DNA of 64,000 nt from positions 9,459,714-9,523,713 of the forward strand of contig JANCRA010000033.1 in assembly GCA_024362935.1 (NCBI GenBank), given 5' to 3'. Numbering within the stretch: position 1 is the first letter of the stretch; each line of letters begins with the position of its first letter. Both the position numbers and the translations under genes were made by a program. Of the stretch, positions 19,568 to 31,916 are shown piece by piece. Below the pieces are notes generated by a model. It was not told the DNA's origin. It worked only from the letters and a program-made list of their open reading frames with translations, and searched no databases. This DNA is from Setophaga petechia (Eukaryota > Chordata > Aves > Passeriformes > Parulidae).

Positions 19568-22500
19568 ACACTCTGGCTGGAGTAATCACAGGTGATACCA
19601 AATTATAACGTCTCAAGTGTTCTGTGCCAAGAGATGGTGATTTTCATGTCTCATCTCTGACTCATCAGCAGGAAATACCACTGCCTGTTTGACCTGTTGT
19701 TTCCAGTGAGAAGGGGCCAGTCCGTGTCAGTGGCACTGAGGTAACCAAGGCGAGCATCGCTCCAGCATCACTGCACTGGGGGTTTCAAGGACTTGGTCAC
19801 AAGGAAAGTAATAATTTCAGCAGGAGGCTGTTCAGGCTGCTTCTCACTTGTGGTTTTCTGATGCACAGCTACTGAGCATCTGTTGATTAATGCATGCACT
19901 GAATGTTGCTTTTAATAGATCACAGGAATTTCACAGTTGTTTAAGCTCATCTAAGATGATGTGGCTGTAGGTAACATAGTGTTTAGTTTTAATTTTTAAA
20001 TTATGCAGAGCAGCCTAAATAGATAGCTGTGTAGAACATGGAGGGCAGGCCCAGATGCATCAGTGACCAGCTGTAACCTTGTGCTGGAAATGTTGGGGAA
20101 GGTGCTAATTTACAGCCAGGACTTTGTTCTCGCTCAGGAGTGGAGTCTGTTGGCTCTAAAGGCCAAGGACATGCCAGATTTCCTCTAGGGAGTTGGTTTA
20201 GCTCTTATGACAGTCTTTGGCCTTGAAGACATGTGGGTTTGCCTCTTAGATTATCTACAAACACGGTGATCTCAGGCATGTTGAAGTCACCCTTGAGTCA
20301 GTTCTCTCTGGAGCAGTGCAGAGTTTCTTTGCAGTGGGGTGCAGCAGCAGTGGGAGGAGGCTGCCAGATGCAGGGAAGGTGGAAGTGCTTCAACCAGATT
20401 TACTGTAGAACTGTCCTACAAGTGTTTAAATACGTTAGTTCCCTTCCAAGCTTGGATTCATAGTAAAGATAAAATATTTCCTGGGTTGTGGAGAGGGATT
20501 CAGCTCTGAACTTACCTGAAGCCAGATCCTGATTCTGGCATGGAGTATAGTATAGGCCAAAATCCAAAATGAGCCAGAGTTTTCAAAGACAAAATCAGCA
20601 ATACTGAGAACACCAAGATCAGCAGTGGCCTTAAAATGGCCATATCTGTGGGCTGCTCGTGAGGAGGGGATGCCTATGGCTATGGCACCACAGTACCAAC
20701 AGGGCTTACAAAACACCTGCCTTTGGGGGCTTAGCATCACCCAGGACTGGCCCCATCACAGCTGCTGAAGATCTTGGCAGGCTGGGATGTGGGTGCTGGA
20801 GAGCTGCACTGGCCTGAGAACAACTCTGCACAAATGGATCCTCTCCTCTCACTCCCCTCTCTCAGTCCGAGACTGAAAAAGAGAGAACTGGCAGTACTTT
20901 CACAGGGCAGAGGAATGATCTTTGTTATTAAACTGAGGACATTTCTTTATTACACAGGTGAAAGTTCAGCTGCCACTAAGGAGGCAGGGAAAGCATCAAC
21001 ATGTAGTTTGCTTTATTGCTTTGGGATAGATGTGAGAGATTCTCTTAAGCTGACTAAGAAATGCTGGAAACACTTTTAGACCCTTCACTGTACAGAGTTG
21101 TTTTTCCATTTCTTCAAGTGCCCTAGCATGTACAACATTTTATTCTCTTGTTCTCTAGCTGTGTGCAGTAGGCATATGCCTGGGTGCATATATATACATA
21201 GACTTGCATGTATAAACATAAATAAATACACAGGCAGGCAAGTTCCAGGCACTAGTTCTCAATAGATAATCTCTCTCCTGTTGCTTTGTTATCTGTTGTT
21301 TGAAGCTATTGGATGCTTGGTTTGTTTGCTTTTCATTGCGTGTTTAGTCTGGTTTTGACATGCTCAATCTGGAGTTTTTCCAGGAGGAAGCAGTGACAAT
21401 GGGAATCACATTGCATGGCTGCAGCCAGTGCTTAGCAAGATGTGCTGCTGTAGCCAGGCACCAAAGGTTGTGATTCACCTGAAATGCAAAGGGGATCAGC
21501 CCTTGGAAACAGGGACCCAAAGGGCGCTGGAGGGAGTGTCCCCAAGGACACTGCCACGTCACCTGCTGGCACTGCTGCCTGGGTGGCTCGGTGCACAGGC
21601 TGGGGAGACTGAGCTCCTCTGTTGCCTTAGTGGGCATGGGGTGAAGAGCACCTCACTGGAGAGTGATGCCAACTTCTCCAGCCCTGATTGCTTTTCAGGG
21701 AGATGCAGCTCTCCTGACCCCAGCCTCTCGTCTTCACTTTTGGCAGCAGAGGTTTGCTCATGCTGGCTTCTGCCCTGCCACAACCAAGAGCTGCTCTGCC
21801 AGGCAGCAGCCACAGGCCTGTCCCCATGCACAGAGCTCGCTGCTTTACCAACAGAGGCTCTGCTGGCTGCACGCTTCAGACACTGACAGGTATGGCCAGG
21901 AGGTGCTACCCCGGAGACAGGACACAGAGGAATTTTCCTCTCTTGTTTTTTGTTTTAAACACTGAATTTTTTTGACTGTGAACTCAGGCATTTCATGAAT
22001 TTCAGAGCTGGTGCTGTGCCGTGACTCATCGAGTGCCCTCTCCCAGCAGTGTGTGATGGCCCTTCTGTCTCACGACGTGACTCTCCCAGCACAAATGGGC
22101 TATGTTTAGTGACAGGCTTCGGCAGGAGCTGTTGCTGTTTTACAAATGCCTAAACTGAGGCCCAGAGAGGCTGGAGGAACGGGCCCAGAACAGACAGCAA
22201 GCCAGCGGGTGAGCTGGGAAGCGTCTCTCAGGGTCTCCCACCTGCTTTCTGACCAAGGCTTTGTCTTGAACCCAAACACACTGGGGGAACCTGCTCCCCC
22301 TTCTTTACCCCAGTCTCCCAGTAAGGAGGTTTCTGTTTGCTTACAGGCAAAGTGAGCGATGGCTCTCACTGGCACCACTTTCTTATCTGCCCATTCTGCT
22401 CCCTGCAGGCAGCCGGGCTGGGCCCAGCTCAGGGCAGCTCCATGCTCCTGTCTCCTGCCAGTCCCAGGGACACAGGCACACTGCACAGGCCAGGGAGTCC

Positions 22501-24540
22501 TGCAGGCCTGAGTCTGCTTCCCAGCAGTGGCCAAGGACTTCTGCCTGCTCACGACACGAGATGTGGGAAGGCAGTGATGACCATCCTTTCCCATTTCTTC
22601 CTGAATGTCTTCCACAAATCAATCCACTTTCTTTTTCAAAGGGCTGTTCAATGCTTCATTTCAAACCAGCATTGCAAGTTTGAACCCCATCCACCCTGCC
22701 CCAGATGTGGTTTCTGGAGTGTATTTATGTATTTGGTGCGTGTGTATCCATCCCAGAATTTGATGGCACATTGCATGTGTGTGTTTGTATAAGGGAATGA
22801 CAGGGAAAGAGGACAGGAGCAATAGAGAGTATAATTTCTAAGTTAAGAAAAAAAATTAAAATCATGAAGAATGGAACAATCAATTATGGCCAGGCCAAAA
22901 TTAGGATTTAAACAACCAAATGTCCCCTTTCCCATACCCAAAGCCAGTAGAGGCTGTAAGGAGGCATCTGAGGAGGCAAAGGCAAGGTAAACCAGGCTCC
23001 CAAAAGCCTCTCCAGCTGCTCCTCAGTAAATACAAATTATGGAAACTTCTAGTATCTGCAGCTTCCTCTGGCAGCCAGTCCCCACTGGTCTGTGAGCACA
23101 GCCACCTCCTTTTCTGTTGGAGACCTGGTTGCCACAGATTCCTGGGGCACGGGCCCGTGTGCTGCAGGGAGCCCTGAGGGCTGTGCCCACGTTTGCCCTC
23201 AGTGGGCAGGGGGCAGCTGCTGCCAGACAGGAGCCATTTGTCACCAGGAGGTGAAGCCCCAGTGCCATCTGCAGAAATCTTGGCCTTGCCTGAGCCCTGC
23301 CTGCCTTCCTGTACAGCTCACCTCCTCACTGCCTGCCCCTGCCCGGGTTTGTTTCAAGGCTGAACACCTGTTTGTTAAGGGCAGGGCTCAGTATTCTCTG
23401 GATTACATTCTTTTTCGTCTATAAATTAAAAGTTCTTCCTCTTTCCTTATTACAGACTATCCTGAAAGGCCTTCTGTCAATGGGAGTTAACAAATCTTTA
23501 TGACAGCTCTGATAAACAGAGTGTTTGGTTAGCTGGATTACATTTACTGGTGCCAGCTGCAAATGAGTCCAAGTATGTGCTGTACTGCTGAGGTGCATCT
23601 GCTGTGACATGTCTACAAACAAATGGCAATTGGAAAAGAGAGCAACTGTACAAACAACTGCATTTCCCGCTCATGGCAGTAGCCTGGAGCTGCTGGGCAC
23701 TCCCAGGACTTGTCACTTCTCGCTCACATGAGCATCTTGCTCTCAAGCTGCCTCCAGAGCTGCCAGCCCTCCCGGGAGGAAAGGCAGGACCCTTCCAGGA
23801 AGGATGTCTGTCCTCTCTGCCCTTTGCCAGGAACGGGCCGGGCTGGCAGGGACACAGGGAGGCACATGGGGTGGCACCCCAGAGCGTGTGCCAGTGTGCA
23901 CACGAATTTCCCAGCTGGTCCTGCTGGCCTCCAGCCCGCTCTGCTCAGGAGCCCTTGCTGCAGCTAGCCAACCTCTGCCCAGTGCCCTTTAGCAGATTGT
24001 TGGGAATACAAGCAGGACAACCCAGAATTTTTGGGAGACTCCATTACCTTGTCCGTGGTGCCTCTGCTGGGAGAGAGAAGCTTCACAGCTGAAATTATAG
24101 AAGTATTCTGATCAGTACCCAGCAAAATCAAAGCAGAGAGAAAAATAATCACCTGGAAATTCTGCTCGGCCTGGTACACCACACTGTCTCACATCTCCTT
24201 CCTGTCAGAGGCTGCTGCTGCTGGTGGTCTTTATGGGCATCTCTGAAGTGTAAGAAGTAAAAGAATGTTCTCCTGCTTCTGGTATCTCTGCAATCCCTCA
24301 TCAGGACAGCAATTGCTTTGTTGATAAAACACAGCTCCTGTTCACACCTACTTCACAAATCACTTTTGACACACAGCATGCAGGACCCATAGGACACAGA
24401 GCTACATCCCCCCGGTTCCTGTGGCCGGTCTCCCCCTGGATAGAGAACATGGCTCCTGCATCCTGAAGCATCGATAAGGGGACAAATGCAGATTCTGCAG
24501 AGGTCAAGTGGAAAGGCAACAATAACAAAGATTTAATGCC
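19568..24540. other. Intergenic, no gene recognised
   Basis: About 5 kb of mixed sequence. The ORFs here are 169 codons or shorter, match no family I know and show no repeat period or convincing splice structure. Confidence 0.5.
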
Positions 24541-24559
24541 ACACAAGCGATAACTATCT

Positions 24560-25040
24560 CATAGGAAAAAGGAGATACATTGTGAAAGAAAGATAAGACA
24601 ATGGAAGGAAAGCTATCTAGCTGTGATGGGCTGGTAAATACCCAGGCAGGTGTTCACTCCCCTCCAGTCAAATGGGGGAGAAGATCAGAAGGACAAAAGT
24701 GAGAAAGAAGGAATGTGTTGGGGCAGCGGCAGTTTAGCAAGTGAAGCAGAGCTGGACAGGCAAGAAAGCAAGTAAGGAGCTCAGTCACCACTCTGCATCA
24801 GCAGGCAAGTGTTGGGCCGTTCCTAGGGAAGCTCATAAACGTTACTTGGGAAGACAAACACCATAACCTTGAACATCTCTCTTTCTTCATCCTGTCCCTG
24901 AGCTGTTATTGCTGAGAGCAATGTCCAGTGGTGTGGAATATCCTTTGGTCACTCAGGGTCAGCTGTGTGTCCCCCCCAAGTCTCTCACCTCCCCAGGACA
25001 CTCACTGTGAGGGCAGAGTGTGGAAAGGAAAAGGCCTCGA
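24560..25040 (+). mobile_element. Probable endogenous retrovirus remnant
   Basis: The stretch around 24,910-24,985 (ttgctgagagcaatgtccag, gtgtggaatatcctttggtc, then cagggtcagctgtgtgtccc) resembles a segment that recurs near the 3' end of avian endogenous retroviruses. The preceding 300 bp are purine-rich and could be further decayed internal sequence. No intact frame or LTR boundary is visible, and the match is from memory. Confidence 0.45.
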
Positions 25041-28000
25041 TGCTGTGCCAGCCCTGCTGGACCGTGGGCAAAGCACTGGGGTGGCACCAGGGCTGGTTTG
25101 GTCCAAACTACAAACCACAGCACCTGACCAGTGCCACTGAAGGAACTCCCCTTGTCCCCAGCCAGAGCCAGTCTGGCAGCACTGGAGGAGGAGAACCTGG
25201 TGAGAAAGGACCAAAAGCCAAGGGCAGGGGAATTATTTCTTTCCTTGGCAAGGCCGTTTTCCTTGGATACTCCTGTCTCTCCAAGAAGAGATGACTCTTT
25301 TCATGGATGCAGCTGCTCCTTCTCACTGCCACATCCATGCAGCCGTGGGCACAGGGCTGCTCCTGGCTCTGGGCTAAGATGAAGCTGTAACCAGCAGCTC
25401 CCCCTGCTCTCCAAGGGCTGGGCCTTCTGCTGATACTCCAATTAATTTCAGGTCTGAAAAAGGGTTGAATAGTCTCAGAGTTTCAGCTGGGATATGTAGT
25501 ATCACATCCCTCTGTCCCAGCAAAGCAGTCATGGCTCAAAGTGATTCATGCTATCCTAAATCCAGAAATCTGCAGCAGCAGGGAAAAACATTAACAAAAA
25601 GGTGTTTGTTTAGTTTAAAATACCCCTACAAACTAAACAGCTTAAATCCAGGTTGTGTACAATGAACTGTGCACTGTAAAAATCCTTTTCTTGGCTTGTC
25701 TGAGGAAAATATGCTGATGGCAAGGCCAAGCCTGGTTTGTTGTTGTAACCAGGCACTGTTCTTAGCAAACTCGCTGCTCGCTCAGTCGGCCATTGTGAAT
25801 AACAAATGGAGGTTGCATAAGAAGAGAAACTCTGGGAACCTGGCTGAAACCTGCTGGTCATGCAGGGAGCACCCTCACCCTGCTGAATCATGGGGTGGGA
25901 CTGTTTGGGGACCAGCAGTTAGGGCCAGCAGACCCATGAGGTGACCTTCTCTGGCCACCTCTGCATCACAGGCCAGCATTATCCTCTGTGAAACCCTGCA
26001 ATGAGCCCCACAGCTTGTATTTCAGGATGTGTGGCTGACACTTAAATTCCATGGAATTGCCCTGCTTTAACTGGGTGACAGCGAGACATCAAAAAACTAT
26101 CACTGCCACTTCTGGCCTTACAAAACTCAGCCTGACTTTCAATTGGAATATTTCAGGCTGCAGTTATGTGGTCACTCAGGTTGATTGTAAGAAGCAAGTA
26201 TGAGCCCTGGTGTCCTGGACAAATTCCAGGTGATCCTATTCTGCTTCAGCACAGCTTCCCACCATTGCTGTCCTGGCTGGTGGTGCTCTGCCTTTTCTGC
26301 CCTGCCCCACACCTCAGGGTTATTCTGCACTGCCAGCTGCAGACCCTGCTGTGGCTTGGGTGGAGATTCTGAGATTCCCAGAGGAAATACCAGAGCAGGG
26401 TCAGCCTGATTGTGGAGTGCAGCTCCTGTTCCTGTTCCGATGGCACAAACAGCCCTGTCACACTGGATCCGTGGTGCCCCTTGGGAAATGTTCTGCCGCT
26501 TTCAAGCCCACCTTGACACAGCTGCTGTCCTGTGTGGGGACCAGGGCTGGTGCCTTCCTTTGTGGCTTTCCTGGGTAGATGGTTTGTGCAGGCTCAGCAC
26601 ATCCACCACGCTCAAAAGGTGCTGACCCATCACACACACACAGCTGCACAGCACCTCCACGGTAAACCTGATGCTTCCAGAGGGTGCTGGTCTTGCAGCA
26701 CATGGACTGTGCAGCAGACAGAAAAACACTGCTCTTCCTGCCTTCGCTGTGTGGCACTGCTGGCCAGCCTGCACACCCCTGGCTAATGTAAATCTCTCTT
26801 CTCTCCAAGTGCAACATCTCAGCTGAAAAAGAGCAGGTATCTGGGGAAAGGCAGGCAGGCAGCAAACTCCTCTTCAGGGATAGCTGCAGTTGTGAAATAG
26901 GTTGTTTCTAGGTGCCTTGTGATCCCTTGCAGTGAGGGCATTAAATCAATACCTATTTCACTCCTATAGGCAGGGTCCTGCTTATGTCAACAGCTGATAC
27001 TTGACAGCATTAAGTAATTAGAAAAGTGAACTGTACTACAGAGTGAGGTATTCCATGGAGTAAAGATCTGTTCAGATCAGTTTGTTGTGACTGGAGCCGG
27101 GTAACCTTCGAGGCCACTTGAGAGACACTTTGCACTTGAATTCTGGAGAAAGAAGGACAAGAGGTTCGTGCATGGCCTTGTGTGAAGATCACTGGAGTGA
27201 TGTTTCTGGTGAGCATTTTCCAGAATCAGTGCTGAGAGCACAGGGTGTGTGTGGGTGCAGGTGTGTGCCCTGCCCTTGGTGGCGGCTCGCTGGCCTTGTA
27301 CTGCTGAAATCACTGATTTGTTTCTCTGGTCAGCAAGTCAAGGCAGTGGCTGGGAGCAGGCAGGGCTCATGCTGTCAGCATGGAGCCCCAGGGCCAGGGG
27401 CAGTCTGTGTGTGGAGTTTGCATCCCCGGATTCAGAGTCCTGCTGGTTTGGCTGTTACACGTGATGCCACACTCCAACCCTGAGTTTCCCTTTCTGCTCC
27501 ATTCTGGGGAATTTCTGGTTGTTAATTTTGCAGAGGCACCCAGCAAAGCTGGGTAATGCAGAGAAGCAGCCTCCAACTGCCTGGGTGTGGAGGAAGTTAC
27601 ACATTTGGCATTTGAGAAAATGTATGCAAATAGCTTTTCCGAGGCATTCTCATCACCATCCACGTTTAAAGCAATTAAACCTCCCTCAGAGCAACACTTC
27701 CATGCAATAAACATTATACAGCACCTCACCAGTCTCCAGCACAGCCAAATAAATAATTGAAGACAGCGATTCTGAGCTCTGAACTGTTGTTCTCTAGATG
27801 AGGAATAAATCAGCTGCAGCAGCAAGAGCAGCAGCTGTTTTTAGAGCTGGTGAAGGTCTCTTTAGCTTGACTTCACCTTCCCTGCTCACAGTCACGCTCA
27901 CTTCTGCAAAGATTTGAGAGTCAGATATTTATAGAGGATGGCAGAAGTCCCACCACAAACAGGATCAGAATCAAGTATGACAGGAAATCATTAGGATTTC

Positions 28001-28339
28001 CTCAGAATAAAATAAATATAGTAAAGGTGCAAATGCTCCTTCGGGGAAAAGTAAGAGCACATGGCACAAAGGGTGCTGGTGCCAAAAGCAGGCGCTAATT
28101 AAGCCCAGGGGAGAGGGAATCCTGAAGGGCGGTGCTGGCTCCAGCAGATCTCACAGGCTGAGCTGCTTCCCAAGCCTTGGTTCAGCACGTGCCTGACCCC
28201 TGCAGAGCTCGGTGACTTTCAGCAGGTACCCGAGTGCTCTGTCACACTGCAGGGGAGCAGGGGGATGCCTGCCTGCAGCCCAGCTCACCGGCTGTGGATG
28301 TTACCCTGCTGGAGTCAGCTCCACATCGCTGCTCTGCCG
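25041..28339. other. Intergenic, no gene; possible conserved block
   Basis: No gene is recognised. Positions 27,575-27,850 are AT-rich and low in repeats and contain an octamer ATGCAAAT (27,623). They look like non-coding regulatory sequence, but that is inference only. Confidence 0.4.
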
Positions 28340-28798
28340 GGAGGAAAACACCCAGAGCCTGGGCAGGAGCCCCTGACAGGAGGAAAACACCCAGAGCCAT
28401 GCCCAGGAGCCCCTGACAGGAGGAAAACACCCAGAGCCTGCCCAGGAGCCCCTGACAGGAGGGAAACACCCAGAGCCATGCCCAGGAGCCCCTGACAGGA
28501 GGGAAACACCCAAAGTCATGCCCAGGAGCCCCTGACAGGAGGGAAACACCCAAAGTCATGCCCAGGAGCCCCTGACAGGAGGGAAACACCCAGATCCTGC
28601 CCAGGAGCCCCTGACAGGAGGGAAACACCCAGAGCCATGCCCAGGAGCCCCTGACAGGAGGGAAACACCCAAAGTCATGCCCAGGAGCCCCTGACAGGAG
28701 GGAAACACCCAGATCCTGCCCAGGAGCCCCTGACAGGAGCCCAGAGCCTGGGCAGGAGCCCCTGACAGGAGCCCAGATCCTGCCCAGGAGCCCCTGCC
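28340..28798. repeat. About 41-bp minisatellite, intergenic
   Basis: Ten to eleven copies combine CCAGGAGCCCCTGACAGGAG and GAAACACCCAGAGCC. Units alternate AGAGCCATGC, AAAGTCATGC and AGATCCTGC variants, and the last copies lose the GGAAACACC block. Confidence 0.95.
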
Positions 28799-31700
28799 CT
28801 GCAGCCGCCCCTCGGGGCTGGCACTGCCCAGGGAGGGCTGCCCGAGCCCGCAGCTCTGGGCACGCAGGCCCAGCTCCCCAGCCCGGCTTTCACGGGTGTG
28901 ACACCTGCAGAACAAACACTGCTGTCAGCTGTGGGGGCAAGGCAGGCCTCCCTCCTCCTCTGGCCAGGACGAGCGGAAATTGCTCTGTGCCATGTTCACT
29001 GCGCGGCTTCTGAGTGATAAATCCAAAACCAGAGCCCGACCTTGCTGCAGTTTGAAGAGCAATGAGAGGCTGCCGTGTTTTAAGGAGGTCCTGCAAGCCC
29101 TTTCCTTGTACATCAAAGGGCAATGACTGCAGAGGTGGTCAAGAGGTTCATCTCTTCGCCTTTCTAATTAAATATTTATTCCAGTTAATCAAAATCCAAG
29201 TTAAGAAGAAGATTAAGGTGGCAGGAAGGCTTCATACTTTATTCCAGCCACATACCCAAATATATTCGTGGGATTAATCATGATTTTTTGTGTGGCTGAA
29301 AGTGCAAGGAGGGATCCAGAAGAGAGCCATTTTGTATTGTCACCTGAGCCACTGGTCAGTGATTGAGCAGAAATGGTTAAAACCCCATCTGTAAGAGCTT
29401 TTGAAGGAAACGAGCTTTTTTTTTTTTTGCTTCACAGTTGAATTTATATTCTGCATTTGAACCATCATACTTAATGTGACCGTGGAAGGTTCTTATTCAC
29501 CATACAATGTTTTCCCCTCTTGGGAATCCAATTAAGCTATTGGCCTTTGTGAGTTAATTTTGCATTATGTAATTATGAGTTAATAGAAAGCAATTTCCTC
29601 TGAAATGTTCTTTTGTTCCTGGTGTCCTTGCCCCCGGATTTCTGGAAGGCAGTTGCATTTATACATGGTGTGAAGTTGTGAAGTCAGGTGGCTTCAAGAA
29701 AGGCAGAATTTTTATCCTTCATCACTTTCTTGTCTCCGCTGCTAGTTTGGAAATCCAGCTGTGTTCCTGAATAATGCAGATGTTTTTCCATCCCTGTCCC
29801 CAGGCAGGAGTTAGGCAGGGTTTCACCTCTGCCTGCATTGCCTTTTCATCTGGTTTTGCCTGATGTCCTTGCAATCCTTCACAGACAAGGGAAGAGCAGC
29901 ATTCTTCCATCTGATCCTCAAACAAGGCTGGCCCCAGTGGAGAGCTTTCTGACATTCTCCTCTTGACCTCCAGGTGTACTGGAAATAGCCTGTTGATTTT
30001 CTGACTCTCAGACAGTTTGGGCTGTTTGGCAGTAGTTTACCCCAGCTATTGCCATAGCCTTTTGACAGGGATTTTTGAAACAGTATTTTTAAATCTGGAT
30101 AAATTACTTGTGCTGAATTACACAATAATTTTATCTTGTCAGCTGAAATTTCCTTCCTTGGGAAGTTTTGGGAAGTACAGCCTGCTGTATTCCCTTGACT
30201 GAATATTTAGATCTCAAAGGCATTTTTTGAGTCTTTGCACAAGTCCACTTTGACTGGGTCAGATGATCAACCTTCAGAGGTGGGCTGATGCAACAAAATC
30301 ATTTGGATCTCTGCAATGTGCCATAAGAATATAAAAGTTTTTGCCTATTTCTCTGATGAGAGTTACTTTCCAAGTGAATGTGGAGCTCTACAAAATCGTT
30401 TCTGTGGCTATTGCCTCCTTTTGGGAGCTATGAGACATTTGTTGACTCTTGCAGAATGAGTCATCCTATGGTGAGGCACTTGTACAGGTGCTACTGAGAT
30501 CAGAGCCCTAATAGCCTTGTTAGAAAGTGTAGTGGGTGGCATAACCTGAGAACTGGTCTAGGGCACTCCTGTGTGCAAGGAGCACCTTGCAGCATCCAGT
30601 GGAGTTTTCCATCTCCACAAACAAATACTTGCTTTTGGTTTTGTCTCTGCCACTGCTGGTGCACCGACGTGAGATTAAATAGCTGCATCCGTGGGTGGCC
30701 GTGGTCTGATACCCAGCTGAAAATGCCAGGGCCACTTAGGTATGCTCTTATTGCCAAATTAAGTACACACCCTGTTGTGTCTTTCTGAAAACCTGCTGCA
30801 TCAATAATTATGTCTCTGATCTGGCACATAGCATATGCTGAGTATTTATTGCATATACTGGGGCTGTGGGTGTACATGTAAAAAATATTTACATTCCTGC
30901 TGTGCACACGTCCTCTGTGTCCTGCTCCTGCTCAGAGCCTGGGATGACTCTGTGTTGTCTTTAAATGGAGCTGGAGCAAGCCCCGTGCTGCAAAGAGACA
31001 TTTAGTAGAATACAGAGGGAGCACATGGCTGCTGCAAGGCCCAGGGCTGGTCAGCGTCCAGTCCACCCCAGTTTCTGTGTGTCTCTGAGAGACACAGCTC
31101 AGGTTCCCACTTCCCTCACAACCATCTGGCAGCAGAAACTCCAGGGAAGAGCTGAAGCAAGCTGAGCAGCTGGAGGGCTGACACAGTGCAGTGCTGACTG
31201 TCCTCACCTTTGTAAATGGAGGCGTTTTCTCAATCATAGCATGAAGTCTGTTCTGGAAAGTCTCTGCCATTGGGGCTGAAGGTGCCAGAAGTCCCAAAGT
31301 CCATGAAAAAGACTGCAAAATGCTGGCCAGGGTGATGATATCCTTGCTACGGCCTGTCCTTTCCTGTAGTGGCAGAACTAAGATCATCTGCCCAGATTAT
31401 CTAGTCCACCCCAAGTATCTGTGGAAAGTGACAATGAGAGAAGTGCAGCTGAATTGGAGCATCCCTTTAATGACGGTTCAAACTCCAGACCTGAGTGTTA
31501 CATGCTCCACAGCAGTCCTTTTCCCTCCCCTGGGGTCAGCTCTGGTAAGGCTTTGCTGCTGCCCCTGCCAGGCAGTTCTGCCCAGCTCGGTACCCCTGGG
31601 GCCCTTGGCAGCGTTGGCATCGCCCAGCTGAGGGTGGAACCTCGGGGCACCTCCTGGGCAGGTGGGTTTGCTGTGTGCAGGGCACCAGGCAGCCCCAGCC

Positions 31701-31810
31701 TCCCTCTCCCGTGGCTAGGTGCAGGATCTGATGTGCCAGACTCAGCCCAGCTGTGCCAGGGCCAGTGTTCATCGGGGTGGGCAGTGCCAGCTGCCCCTCA
31801 CACGCAGCAC
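28799..31810. other. Intergenic, no gene recognised
   Basis: No gene is found. Parts of 29,090-29,620 are AT-rich and complex, with homeodomain-type cores (GGGATTAATC, CAATTAAGC), and could be regulatory. Confidence 0.4.
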
Positions 31811-31916
31811 TGCAGCGGCTGTGTCCCTGCTGCCCCAAAGTGCAGGATCTGATGTGTCCCTGCTGTCCCAAACTGCAGGATCTGATGTGTCCCTGCTGTC
31901 CCAAAGTGCAGCTCCC
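31811..31916. repeat. 33-bp tandem triplication
   Basis: Three to four copies of a 33-bp unit containing CTGCTGTCCCAAAGTGCAGG and ATCTGATGTGTCC. Confidence 0.9.

Noticed and set aside
28360..28798. CRISPR-like regular repeats
   Set aside because: These are direct tandem repeats without unique spacers in a vertebrate genome.
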